NCBI RefSeq assembly: GCF_002803095.1
Contig: NZ_PGLR01000007.1
Span: 62,001-126,000 of the forward strand
Source: Pseudomonas sp. ZH-FAD
GTDB taxonomy: Bacteria; Pseudomonadota; Gammaproteobacteria; Pseudomonadales; Pseudomonadaceae
Length of the DNA: 64,000 nt
Reading direction: 5' to 3'
Shown: piece after piece, positions 45,655 to 53,962 of the stretch
How the letters are laid out: each line of letters begins with the position of its first letter
Numbering within the stretch: the stretch's first letter is position 1
Program-made: the position numbers and the translations under genes
The notes under the pieces: generated by a model
Told to the model about the DNA's origin: nothing
The model's database searches: none
The model's input: the letters and a program-made list of their open reading frames with translations, nothing else

Positions 45655-46326
45655 TCAATTACGCATGGCGCCGAAATGGGCGCAGCCACGCAGTACCTGG
45701 CCGTCGAGGCGCAGTTCGGCGCTGAGGTGATTGACCGTGCCGCTCATGCTGTCGACGCAGCGCTGCGGTGCCACCCACAGATCCAGACGCTGGCCGTTGG
45801 CTTCGCTGCTGAAATTCAGGCGGCCATCCGGTAGTTGCTCTTCCAGGTAGGGCAGGGCCAGTGGTTCCTGCTCGGGACGATTGAGTACCAGGCCCTTGCT
45901 GCCGACTTCCAGTTGCCAGAATGGCTCGTTGCCGCTGGCGCGCAGGGCCAGGCGTTTGAAGTTGAGGTCGTCGCAGCCATGCCCCTCACCTTGCAGGCGA
46001 TAGATCTGGCTGACCTCGAAGCGACCGTCGTTGCCTTTGCTCTGGCTGCCGCCCAGGCGACCGGCCAGATCGGCGAACAGGCTGGCCTGGCCATCACTGC
46101 CGAGCTGCATGACTTCGCGCTCGATACTGGTGCTGCCGCCATCGATCAGCACGAAGCGGCGCTGTTCCTGGCAGGGGGTGAGGACCAGTTGACCATTTTC
46201 AACCTGGACTTGACCCTGCAGGCGGGTGGCCGGAGGTGGGCCTTCCGGCTTGCCGGTGTAGACCTGGCAGGCGGCCAGGAGCGGGAGGAGGGCGACGCTG
46301 GTAAGCAGGGAGCGGGTGATGGACAT
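45655..46326 (-). CDS. COG3650-type lipoprotein
   Basis: A 223-residue predicted lipoprotein. The start at 46326 opens MSITRSLLTSVALLPLLAAC with lipobox LAAC; the much longer open frame upstream is not credible. The mature part has an N-terminal segment (GQVQVENGQLVLTPCQEQ) and a C-terminal domain with the RASGNEPFWQLEV motif, LNFSSEANGQRLDLWV and CVDSMSGTVN, typical of COG3650/META-related lipoproteins. Function unknown. Monocistronic, convergent with the LysR gene. Confidence 0.78.
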   Translation of the reverse strand: MSITRSLLTSVALLPLLAACQVYTGKPEGPPPATRLQGQVQVENGQLVLTPCQEQRRFVLIDGGSTSIEREVMQLGSDGQASLFADLAGRLGGSQSKGNDGRFEVSQIYRLQGEGHGCDDLNFKRLALRASGNEPFWQLEVGSKGLVLNRPEQEPLALPYLEEQLPDGRLNFSSEANGQRLDLWVAPQRCVDSMSGTVNHLSAELRLDGQVLRGCAHFGAMRN

Positions 46327-46421
46327 GGGTCTCTCCAGATACGAGCGGCCACCATAGCCACAGCGCGACCTCGGCTCAAGCCGTGAGCATGAAAGTCGCG
46401 CAGAGGCTTCCTCCCTGTTGT

Positions 46422-46442
46422 CCTTCTCCCTCTGGGAGAAGG
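46422..46442. repeat. short perfect hairpin in an intergenic repeat-like stretch
   Basis: CCTTCTCCC-TCT-GGGAGAAGG (46422-46442) followed by a second small palindrome, GGCGCGAAGCGCC. This combination is of the kind seen in common intergenic repeats of gammaproteobacteria. It lies between the divergent lipoprotein and pseudouridine synthase genes. Confidence 0.5.
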
Positions 46443-46581
46443 TGGCGCGAAGCGCCGGATGAGGGGGCATACCACGCAGGCTTTCATTGTTCGGCTGCTG
46501 TTGCAGCATGCCCCGGCTTTGACTGAGCCGCGCGAGTACGGCCTAATTCGCCCGTCCATAAGCCGTCGAGCACCTTCTGCA

Positions 46582-47463
46582 ATGCCCAGCCCCGCCATGC
46601 GCCCCAGCACGCTTCATTTACCCCAGGGCGACTGGACGACGGTGCTCGATTGTCTGTGCGATCACTTTCCCGCCATCGACCGCGTTACCTGGCTGCAGCG
46701 TATGGCGCGCGGTCGGGTGCTGGATGCGGCGGGCACGCCCATCGACGCCACGCATCCCTATCGGGCTGGTCTCAAGGTGCGCTATTTCCGTGAAGTGCCG
46801 AATGAGACGCCAATTCCTGTCGTCGAACAGGTGCTGTGGCAGGACGAGCACCTGCTGGTCGCCGACAAACCGCATTTTCTACCGGTGATGCCGGCCGGTG
46901 AGTACGTCGAGCAGACGCTGCTGGCGCGCCTGATCAGGCGCACCGGCAATCCTGACCTGGTGCCGATCCACCGCATCGACCGACTGACGGCCGGCCTGGT
47001 GTTGTTCTCGGTCAACCCGGCCAGTCGCGGCCAGTATCAGGCGCTGTTTCGCCAGCGTGCGGTGGAGAAACGCTACGAGGCTATCGCTCCGGCATTGGCG
47101 CAGTTGCAGTTTCCCTACCTGCATCGTTCGCGCATGGTCGACGGTGAGCCGTTCTTTCGCATGCAGGAAGTCGCAGGCGAGGCCAACAGCGAAACGCGCA
47201 TCGAGGTGCTGGAGCAGCGTGGTGAGCTTTGGCGCTATGGGCTGTCGCCGGTGACCGGACGCAAGCATCAGCTGCGCGTGCACCTGGCCGGGCTCGGCGC
47301 GCCTATCGTCGGCGACGATTTCTATCCGCAGTTGCTGGAGTCGCGCAATCTGCCGGATGACTACAGCAAGCCGCTCAAACTGCTGGCGCGAGGCTTGCGC
47401 TTCGTCGATCCGCTCAGCGGGCAGATGCGTGAGTTTGATAGCCAGCTGCAGTTGCAGTGGTAG
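46582..47463 (+). CDS. RluA-family pseudouridine synthase
   Basis: A 293-residue RNA pseudouridine synthase. ATG 46582 gives MPSPAMRPSTLHLPQ; the frame is open further upstream but through the repeat-like stretch. The catalytic motif HRIDRLTAG has its Asp at about residue 133, and GRKHQLRVHLAGLGAPIVGD is the second family block. The substrate site (rRNA or tRNA) cannot be assigned. Followed by a cluster of REP-like palindromes. Confidence 0.9.
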   Translation: MPSPAMRPSTLHLPQGDWTTVLDCLCDHFPAIDRVTWLQRMARGRVLDAAGTPIDATHPYRAGLKVRYFREVPNETPIPVVEQVLWQDEHLLVADKPHFLPVMPAGEYVEQTLLARLIRRTGNPDLVPIHRIDRLTAGLVLFSVNPASRGQYQALFRQRAVEKRYEAIAPALAQLQFPYLHRSRMVDGEPFFRMQEVAGEANSETRIEVLEQRGELWRYGLSPVTGRKHQLRVHLAGLGAPIVGDDFYPQLLESRNLPDDYSKPLKLLARGLRFVDPLSGQMREFDSQLQLQW

Positions 47464-47471
47464 CGTCCGGT

Positions 47472-47687
47472 CGTGGGAGGGGCTTCAGCCGCGAGCTTTT
47501 CGCCGCTACGACTGCATGGATGCAGGAGGTAGAGCGAAGCAGGATGCCAGAGCCGGAAGCGCCTCCCGCAGTCGCGTAGGGCGTACTCGCGAAGCAGTAC
47601 GCCGCAGGGGGGGCGCAAGCTCGCAGCCCAACCGGCGGACTGTTCGCTGGCGCTCCGAGCGGTCGGCGTTCCGATCCGCCCTACGCG
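47472..47687. repeat. REP-like palindrome cluster overlapping the AbrB stop
   Basis: 47472-47496 reads CGTGGGAGGGGCTTCAGCCG and on, a common Pseudomonas REP motif as I recall it. Arms CGCGTAGGGCG (47573-47583) and CGCCCTACGCG (47677-47687) are a perfect 11-bp inverted repeat about 115 bp across. The interior has further short palindromes (GCGTACTCGCGAAGCAGTACGC). The right arm contains the stop codon of the AbrB-type gene and its last codons. Confidence 0.7.
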
Positions 47688-48703
47688 TGGCTCTTGCACC
47701 AGAGCTTGAATAAGGGGTCTGCCAAGAACATCACCAGAAACAGCCGTAGCACCTGCAATGCAGTCACCAGCGCTACTGACAGCTGCAAGGCTTCGGCGGT
47801 CAGGCACAGCTCGGTGATACCGCCCGGCATCATGCCCAGCATCAGCGACAGGTGGTCTTCGCCGGCCAACCAGCCAAGGGCTTCGCCAAGCACGGCAGCG
47901 GCGAGCATCGCCAGCAAGGTGAAGGCCAGTACGCGGGCGAGAAAACCCGGTGCACTGCGGAAGAAGGCTCGATCGAAGTGACAGCCCAGAGCGCAACCAA
48001 TCAGCCACTGACCGAGTTGGCCGAGGCCTTGCGGCAGCCCCAGATGCAGGTCGAAGCCGGCGCTGGCAACGGCGCAGACAGTCAGTGGGCCGAGCATCCA
48101 GGGGTTGGGTTGTTTCAGTCGGCCCCAGAGCATTGCTAGTAGAGCGCCAGCCGCGAGCAGGCCGATCAGCCAGGTCCAGTCCACCGGCGCGCGAGTCGGG
48201 GCGCTGACGGCGGGCAGGCCCCAGGTGAACAGCGCCGGAATCAGCAGCACCACCAGCAGCAGACGCAGGCTGTGCGCCGCTGCCACTCTTGCCGGTTGGG
48301 CATCGTGACGCAGGGCCAGGTTGACCATCTCGCTGGCGCCGCCAGGCATGCTGGCGAAGAAGGCGGTGGCGCGGTCGACGCCAGCACGACGCAGGATGGC
48401 GATACCGATCAGGCTCAGCAGCAGCGTGCCGAAGGCACCCATTACGATGACCGGCAGATGGCTGAGCACCTGTTCCAGCACTTCGCTGGTGAAGTGCAGG
48501 CCGATGCCGCTGGCGACCAGCCATTGGCCGGCCTTGCGCCCGCCCGGCAGTTCACTGAAGGCACGATTGGCCAGGCAGCGCACGAGGATTACCGCCAACA
48601 ACGAGCCGACCATCCACGGCAAAGGCCAGCCGGCGAGGCTGGCCAGGTAACCGCCGACCACTCCGGCCAGCGGCGTTACCCAAAGATCACGCGGCAGTGG
48701 CAT
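47681..48703 (-). CDS. AbrB-family inner-membrane permease
   Basis: A 340-residue, about 10-helix membrane protein with internal duplication: GWPLPWMVGSLLAVILVRCL in the first half and PNPWMLGPLTVCAVASAG in the second are the paired AbrB motifs. MPGGASEMVNLALRHD and MPGGITELCLTAEAL are the paired hinge motifs. Often annotated as an ammonia monooxygenase-like or aromatic-acid regulator, a misleading name. It overlaps the end of tctA by 17 nt, so it is co-translated with the tricarboxylate transporter and may export or import a related acid. Confidence 0.85.
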   Translation of the reverse strand: MPLPRDLWVTPLAGVVGGYLASLAGWPLPWMVGSLLAVILVRCLANRAFSELPGGRKAGQWLVASGIGLHFTSEVLEQVLSHLPVIVMGAFGTLLLSLIGIAILRRAGVDRATAFFASMPGGASEMVNLALRHDAQPARVAAAHSLRLLLVVLLIPALFTWGLPAVSAPTRAPVDWTWLIGLLAAGALLAMLWGRLKQPNPWMLGPLTVCAVASAGFDLHLGLPQGLGQLGQWLIGCALGCHFDRAFFRSAPGFLARVLAFTLLAMLAAAVLGEALGWLAGEDHLSLMLGMMPGGITELCLTAEALQLSVALVTALQVLRLFLVMFLADPLFKLWCKSHA

Positions 48704-50207
48704 CAGCCCCAGCCTTGATCTGCTTGCGTCGACGCATCCAGCGGATGCCCGGCAGGGCCAGCATCAGTACAACAAGCGCCCACAGCACCAGGGTGATCGG
48801 GCTACCCCAGAGGATGCTCAGCTCACCAGCGGAAATCGACAGGGCGCGACGCAGGTTGTCCTCCATCATTTCGCCCAGCACGAAGCCGAGGATCACCGCC
48901 GACAGTGGGAAGTCCAGCTTGCGCAGGATATAGCCGAACACACCGAGGCCGATCATCAGCACCAGGTCGAAGGTGGTGCTGTGCACTGCGTACACGCCGA
49001 CCATGCTGATCACGGTGATGGCAGGTACCAGCACCCAGTTCGGCACGCTGAGCATGCGCGAGAACAGGCCGACCAGTGGGATGTTCATCACCAGCAGGAT
49101 GACGTTACCGATGAACAGCGAGGCGATCAGGCCCCAGACCACATCTGGCTGCTGTTCGAACAACAGCGGGCCAGGGGTGATGTTGTACAGCGTCAGTGCG
49201 CCGATCATCACCGCGGTGGTGCCCGAACCCGGTACACCCAGCGTGAGCATCGGGATCAGCGAACCGCAGGCCGAGGCGTTGTTGGCTGACTCGGGAGCAG
49301 CCAGGCCGCGCAGGTCGCCCTCGCCAAACTTGCCGCTGTCACCGGCCAGGCGCTTTTCGGTCATGTAGGTCATGGCGCTGGCGATGGTCGCTCCGGCACC
49401 AGGCAGTACGCCAATCACGAAACCGGCGACCGAGCTGCGAATCATGGTCCAGAAGGTGAAGCAGTATTCCTTGAAGTTGAACAGCACGCGGCCGCTGGCT
49501 TTCACGGCTTTCTGGCCGTTGTGGGTGTTTTCCAGCATCAGCAGAATCTCGCTGACACTGAAGAAGCCGATGACCACGATGACGAACTGGATGCCGTCGG
49601 ACAGGCTGACGCTGTCGAAGGTGAAGCGGTATACCCCCGTAGTGGAGTCCACCCCGACCGTGGCCAGGGACAGGCCGATCAGGGCCGAGAGCAGGGTCTT
49701 GACCGGCTTGTCGCCGACCATACCGCCGAGACAGGCAATGGCGAAGATCATCAGCACGAAGTACTCGGCCGGACCGAAGGCCACTGCCCACTTCGCCAGA
49801 ATCGGCGCGAACAGCACCACGCCGCAGGTGGCGATCATGCTGCCGGTGAAGGAGCTGACTGCCGACAACGACAGGGCGATACCCGCTTTGCCCTGACGTG
49901 CCAGCGGGTAGCCGTCGAGGGTGGTCATGACTGCAGCGGCATCGCCAGGCACGTTGAGCAGAATGGCGGAGATACGTCCGCCGTACTCGCAGCCCAGGTA
50001 CACGGCGGCGAGCAGAATCAGTGCGGTTTCCGGCGGCAGGCCAAGGGCGAAGGCCAATGGCAGCAGCAGGGCGACGCCGTTGATCGGGCCCAGGCCCGGC
50101 AGCAAACCGACGATGGTGCCGACGAAGGCACCGAACAGCGCAACCAGCAGGTTGGTCGGCCGGGTGGCGACGTCAAAACCCTGCATCAGAAAATGTAATG
50201 TTTCCAT
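48687..50207 (-). CDS. tctA: tripartite tricarboxylate transporter, large membrane subunit
   Basis: A 506-residue, about 12-helix TctA. Motifs present are GLLPGLGPINGVALLLPLAF, LGCEYGGRISAILLNVPGDAA and the second copy GVLPGAGATIASAMTYMTEKR, plus TLGVPGSGTTAVMIGAL. It imports citrate or other tricarboxylates using a membrane gradient, with TctB and the binding protein TctC. Starts one base after the tctB stop. The tctDE genes divergent at 53.3 kb are its likely regulators. Confidence 0.95.
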   Translation of the reverse strand: METLHFLMQGFDVATRPTNLLVALFGAFVGTIVGLLPGLGPINGVALLLPLAFALGLPPETALILLAAVYLGCEYGGRISAILLNVPGDAAAVMTTLDGYPLARQGKAGIALSLSAVSSFTGSMIATCGVVLFAPILAKWAVAFGPAEYFVLMIFAIACLGGMVGDKPVKTLLSALIGLSLATVGVDSTTGVYRFTFDSVSLSDGIQFVIVVIGFFSVSEILLMLENTHNGQKAVKASGRVLFNFKEYCFTFWTMIRSSVAGFVIGVLPGAGATIASAMTYMTEKRLAGDSGKFGEGDLRGLAAPESANNASACGSLIPMLTLGVPGSGTTAVMIGALTLYNITPGPLLFEQQPDVVWGLIASLFIGNVILLVMNIPLVGLFSRMLSVPNWVLVPAITVISMVGVYAVHSTTFDLVLMIGLGVFGYILRKLDFPLSAVILGFVLGEMMEDNLRRALSISAGELSILWGSPITLVLWALVVLMLALPGIRWMRRRKQIKAGADATAA

Positions 50208-50208
50208 C

Positions 50209-50652
50209 TCAGCTCTCCACCAACGCTTCGAACACGCCCAGCGGCAGCGGAACGTCTAGCGCATAATCGAACAAGGCATACAGCAATACGCCCATCAGCA
50301 CGCCACTGATCAGGCATGGCACTACCCGACCCGTGAACAGCAAGCCCAGGACGAAGGTGGCCAGTGCAGTGCTCAGGACGAAGCCCAGGGGCTCGAAGAG
50401 CAGGGCGTAGGCCAGCAGGGTGAGGATGCATAAGCCTGCACGCTGCAGCGCGTGGCGGCTGAGCGCCTCCGTCTGCGGACCCGGCTTGAATACCAGCCAG
50501 GCGGCACCAGCAGCCATCAGGGCCAGCAGCAACAGCGGGTAGGCCCTCGGGCCGACAGGATCGTAGGCGAAGGGTGCCTGGAAGCCCCAGGCGATGACTG
50601 CAAGGCAGGCGCACAACAGCAGCCAGATCGCAGCGAACAGGCGAACGTACAT
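50209..50652 (-). CDS. tctB: tripartite tricarboxylate transporter, small membrane subunit
   Basis: A 147-residue, four-helix TctB (MYVRLFAAIWLLLCACLAV, then YDPVGPRAYPLLLLALM, GFVLSTALATFVLGLLF and GVLMGVLLYALFDYALDVPLP). The DPVGPRAYP and YALDVPLP motifs are typical. Between tctC and tctA on the same strand. Weak ribosome-binding sequence before the ATG, in keeping with coupling to upstream translation. Confidence 0.93.
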   Translation of the reverse strand: MYVRLFAAIWLLLCACLAVIAWGFQAPFAYDPVGPRAYPLLLLALMAAGAAWLVFKPGPQTEALSRHALQRAGLCILTLLAYALLFEPLGFVLSTALATFVLGLLFTGRVVPCLISGVLMGVLLYALFDYALDVPLPLGVFEALVES

Positions 50653-50743
50653 AGCAATGGTCTCTTGCGTAGGGACAGGATTGAACGGCGGTGCAGTTCA
50701 ATGGCGGGTTCGGCATCGGGCGACGCCGGACCCGCTGATGCAC

Positions 50744-51724
50744 TTATTCCTGCATCAGGCCGAATTCACCGGCCAGGGTCTTGTACTCAGCGACCTGCTT
50801 GAACACCAGGGCCTTGAGTTCATCACCGGTCACCGACAGTGGCAGCAGGTCACGCTGTTCGCGAAGCTTGGCGAAATCTTCGCTGGCCAGCAGGGTATCG
50901 AACTGCTGTTTCCACCAGTCGAACTGCTCGTCGCTGACTTCCGGGCCCATGTAGAAGCCGCGGATCACCGGCCAGGTGATGTCGTAACCCTGCTCTTTGG
51001 CGGTCGGGATTTCTGCCAGCTTGCCCGGCAGACGTTCATCGGAGAGCACCGCGAGGATGCGCACTTTTTTCGCTTCCAACTGCGGGGTGACTTCGCCCAG
51101 GCCGCTGCTGGTGACCTGCACGTGGCCGCCAAGCATCGCGGTGAGGGTTTCGCCGCCGCCTTCGAAGGCGACATAACGCAGGTTTTTCGGGTCGATCCCG
51201 GCCAGGCGGGCGATCAGCGCGGTCTGCATCCAGTCCTGCCCACCGATGGTGGCGCCAGCGCCGAAGACGATGCTGGACGGATCCTTTTTCAGAGCCTGGA
51301 CCAGGTCATCGAGGTTCTTGTAGGGCGAGTCGTCGCGCACGGTGATTGCGCCGTAGTCGGTACCGACTGCGGCCAGCCAGCGTACGGCATTCTCGTCATA
51401 ACGACCGAACTTACCCTGGGCCAGGTTCAGCAAGGAACCGCTGGAGAAGGCGGTGATGGTGCCCGGATCCTTGGCGCGCTGGGCGACCACGGCGTTGTAG
51501 GCTACGGCACCGACGCCGCCCGGCATGTAGGTGACGCGCATCGGCGCCTTGAGCAGACCTTCATCCTTGAGGCCGCTCTGGGCCAGCTTGCAGGTCAGGT
51601 CGAAACCACCACCGGGCTTGGCCGGGGCGATGCATTCGGGGCGCTTGGGTTCGGCAGCCAGCAGTTGACTGGCAAAGGCCAGGCAGGCAGTCGCCAGTAC
51701 GGCGCGGGTCAGGACAGATTTCAT
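50744..51724 (-). CDS. tctC: tricarboxylate-binding periplasmic protein
   Basis: A 326-residue Bug/TctC extracytoplasmic binding protein. The ATG at 51724 starts the signal peptide MKSVLTRAVLATACLAFASQ, cleaved after LLAAEP. The mature part has ECIAPAKPGGGFDLTCKL (ligand loop), GGVGAVAYNAVVAQRAKD and TWPVIRGFYMGPEVSD. Ligand probably citrate or tricarballylate-type acids by context. It lies between opdH and tctB and is the most likely high-level product of the operon. Confidence 0.94.
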   Translation of the reverse strand: MKSVLTRAVLATACLAFASQLLAAEPKRPECIAPAKPGGGFDLTCKLAQSGLKDEGLLKAPMRVTYMPGGVGAVAYNAVVAQRAKDPGTITAFSSGSLLNLAQGKFGRYDENAVRWLAAVGTDYGAITVRDDSPYKNLDDLVQALKKDPSSIVFGAGATIGGQDWMQTALIARLAGIDPKNLRYVAFEGGGETLTAMLGGHVQVTSSGLGEVTPQLEAKKVRILAVLSDERLPGKLAEIPTAKEQGYDITWPVIRGFYMGPEVSDEQFDWWKQQFDTLLASEDFAKLREQRDLLPLSVTGDELKALVFKQVAEYKTLAGEFGLMQE

Positions 51725-51756
51725 GATGGGTGATTCCTCGCGAGTCTTGTTGTTGT

Positions 51757-53025
51757 TTACCAGATCGGCAGGGTGTAGCCGACGATGACACGGTTCTCGT
51801 CCGCGTCGCGGGCGAAGTCGGAGCGGAAACTGGCGTTGCGCACACGCACGTATAGGTCCTTGAGTGGGCCGGTCTGCACCACGTACTTGAACTCGATGTC
51901 GCGTTCCCATTCGCCGCCACGGTCGTCTGAGCCGGCAACACGAGCGTCATCGCCACGGATGTAGCGGGTCATGAAGGTCAGGCCGGGAACCCCGATGCTG
52001 GCGAAGTTGTAATCGTAGCGGGCCTGCCAGGAACGTTCGTCGGCGTTGGCGAAGTCGTTGATCTGCACGAAGTTGATCAAAAACGGATCGCTGCCATCGA
52101 TGTAGGCAAAGCCGGTGTCGCCGCTCATGTCCTGGAAGCCCAGGCCGAACTTGTGGCTACCCAGGCCGTAGCTGACCATGGCGTTGAAGGCCTGGTTGTC
52201 GACCTTGCCGGCGTTGGCCGCGCCGCTGTCACGACTGACGATATAACGCACGTCGCTGCTCAGGGTGCCCGCACCGACCTTGTGGCTGCTGAGCAGACCG
52301 AAGAAGTGCTGGCGATAGATGTCATCCAGATCGGCAAAGTAGTAACGGCCGGTGAAACCGGGGGCGAACTTGTAGTCGACGCCGGCCAGGTCCAGGTGGT
52401 CGGCTTCGACGCCAGAGGCGAAGCGGCGGTTCTTGGCGTTGAGCACCATCTCTTCGGAGTTGGTCGAAGCGCGGTCGATGACCTTGTCCAGGCGGCCACC
52501 GGTGAAGGTCAGGCCTTCCAGTTCGGAGGAGGTGAGCAGGCCGCCCTCGAATACTTGCGGCAGCAGGCGGCTGTCACTGGCCTTGACCACCGGTAGCTCC
52601 GGCACGTGCGAGCCGTAGCGCAGTTCGGTGGCAGAGACCTTGACCTTGCCCGTCAGGCCCAGGCGGCTGAATTCGTCGGCGGAGCGGCCATCGTCGTGTA
52701 CGGGCAGCAGGTCGGTGCCGGTGCGGCCGCGACCGGAGTCGAGCTTGATACCCAGCAGGCCCATGGCGTCGACACCGAAACCGACGGTGCCTTCGGTGAA
52801 GCCGGACTGCAGGTCGAGGCGAAAGCCCTGGCCCCATTCTTCACGCTTGTTCTGGCCTTCGAACTGGCGGAAGTCGCGGTTCAGGTAGATGTTGGTAGCG
52901 GTGAGGCTGGCGCTGCTGTCTTCGATGAAGGCGGCGTTGGCGAGGGGGGCAGCGCCGGTAGCGGCGATGGCTAGGCAGAGCAGGCGGACAGGCGGCAGGG
53001 CCTGGCGTGAGGCTGCGAGCATCAT
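51757..53025 (-). CDS. opdH: OprD-family porin, tricarboxylate-specific (OpdH)
   Basis: A 422-residue outer-membrane beta-barrel. The start at 53025 (MMLAASRQALPPVRLL) lies after GGAG; the second Met at 53022 is equally possible. A signal peptide runs to about ATGAAPLANA. OprD-type barrel features are FRQFEGQNKREEWGQGFRLDL, GFGVDAMGLLGIKLDSGRGR and the aromatic C-terminus YTLPIW. First gene of opdH-tctC-tctB-tctA, so it lets tricarboxylates cross the outer membrane to TctC. Divergent from tctD. Confidence 0.9.
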   Translation of the reverse strand: MMLAASRQALPPVRLLCLAIAATGAAPLANAAFIEDSSASLTATNIYLNRDFRQFEGQNKREEWGQGFRLDLQSGFTEGTVGFGVDAMGLLGIKLDSGRGRTGTDLLPVHDDGRSADEFSRLGLTGKVKVSATELRYGSHVPELPVVKASDSRLLPQVFEGGLLTSSELEGLTFTGGRLDKVIDRASTNSEEMVLNAKNRRFASGVEADHLDLAGVDYKFAPGFTGRYYFADLDDIYRQHFFGLLSSHKVGAGTLSSDVRYIVSRDSGAANAGKVDNQAFNAMVSYGLGSHKFGLGFQDMSGDTGFAYIDGSDPFLINFVQINDFANADERSWQARYDYNFASIGVPGLTFMTRYIRGDDARVAGSDDRGGEWERDIEFKYVVQTGPLKDLYVRVRNASFRSDFARDADENRVIVGYTLPIW

Positions 53026-53123
53026 GTGGTCTCCGTTTTTGTTCTTGTCGCCACCTGGCACCACTGCCAGGTCGCTTGAGCAGGTGGATCGAGCCACCTT
53101 GAAACGATGCTATGAGGGCAAGC

Positions 53124-53156
53124 TTTCACTAGGCTTTCATGAACGAAAGATTTTCA
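53124..53156. promoter_or_regulatory. possible TctD operator (TTTCA repeats)
   Basis: Three TTTCA blocks at 53124-53128, 53135-53139 and 53152-53156. The first two are 11 bases apart, one helical turn, as is common for OmpR-family regulators. A small inverted repeat, CTTTCAT GA ACGAAAG, overlaps the second. Located between divergent opdH and tctD. Inferred only. Confidence 0.35.
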
Positions 53157-53290
53157 TGATGATGTGTTGTTGCGTCATGGCGGATCACGCAAGACCGTAA
53201 ACATATGCTGCTTTGGCAGTTGAGCAATTCACAGCAGCCGTGGCGGCGCTAAACTGCGCGCCTTTAACGATGCTGCAGCTGGAGGTGGCG

Positions 53291-53962
53291 GTGCGGATTC
53301 TGCTGGTCGAAGACCATCCGCAATTGGCGGAAAGCGTGGCCCAGGCGCTCAAGGGAGCCGGCTGGACGGTGGACGTGCTGCACGATGGCGTGGCCGCTGA
53401 CCTTGCGCTGGGCAGCGAAGAGTACGCCTTGGCGATACTCGATATCGGTTTGCCTCGTCTGGACGGCTTTGCCGTGTTGGCGCGCCTGCGTGACCGCGGT
53501 CAGACCCTGCCAGTGCTGATGTTGACTGCGCGTGGCGAGGTCAAGGACCGCGTGCATGGCCTCAATCTGGGGGCAGATGACTACCTGGCCAAACCCTTCG
53601 AACTGACCGAGCTGGAGGCTCGAGTCAAGGCGCTGCTGCGGCGCAGCGTACTCGGCGGCGAGCAGTTGCAACGCTGCGGCGACCTGGTCTACGACCTTGG
53701 CGCGCGTCGTTTCAGCCTCGATGGCGAAGCGCTCAGCCTGACTGCCCGTGAGCAGGCGGTGCTGGAGGCGATGATAGCCAGGCCGGGCAGGGTGATGAGC
53801 AAGGAGCAACTGGCGGCGCAGGTATTCGGTCTGGACGAGGACGCCAGCCCGGATGCCATCGAAATCTACATTCACCGCCTGCGCAAGAAGCTCGAGGGCA
53901 GCGCCGTACGTATCGTCACCTTCCGTGGTCTTGGCTACTTGCTGGAAACGGTCGAGGCATGA
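53291..53962 (+). CDS. tctD: OmpR-family response regulator TctD
   Basis: A 223-residue two-component regulator. I choose GTG 53291, 5 bases after GGAGG; ATG 53270 is the alternative start. The receiver domain has acidic residues in LLVEDH, phospho-acceptor Asp51 in ILDIGLPRLDG and Lys101 in YLAKPFE. The C-terminal winged helix (about 125-220) ends in EIYIHRLRKKLE and FRGLGYLLE. It overlaps tctE by 4 nt. In relatives TctDE responds to tricarboxylates and controls opdH-tctCBA. Confidence 0.93.
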   Translation: MRILLVEDHPQLAESVAQALKGAGWTVDVLHDGVAADLALGSEEYALAILDIGLPRLDGFAVLARLRDRGQTLPVLMLTARGEVKDRVHGLNLGADDYLAKPFELTELEARVKALLRRSVLGGEQLQRCGDLVYDLGARRFSLDGEALSLTAREQAVLEAMIARPGRVMSKEQLAAQVFGLDEDASPDAIEIYIHRLRKKLEGSAVRIVTFRGLGYLLETVEA

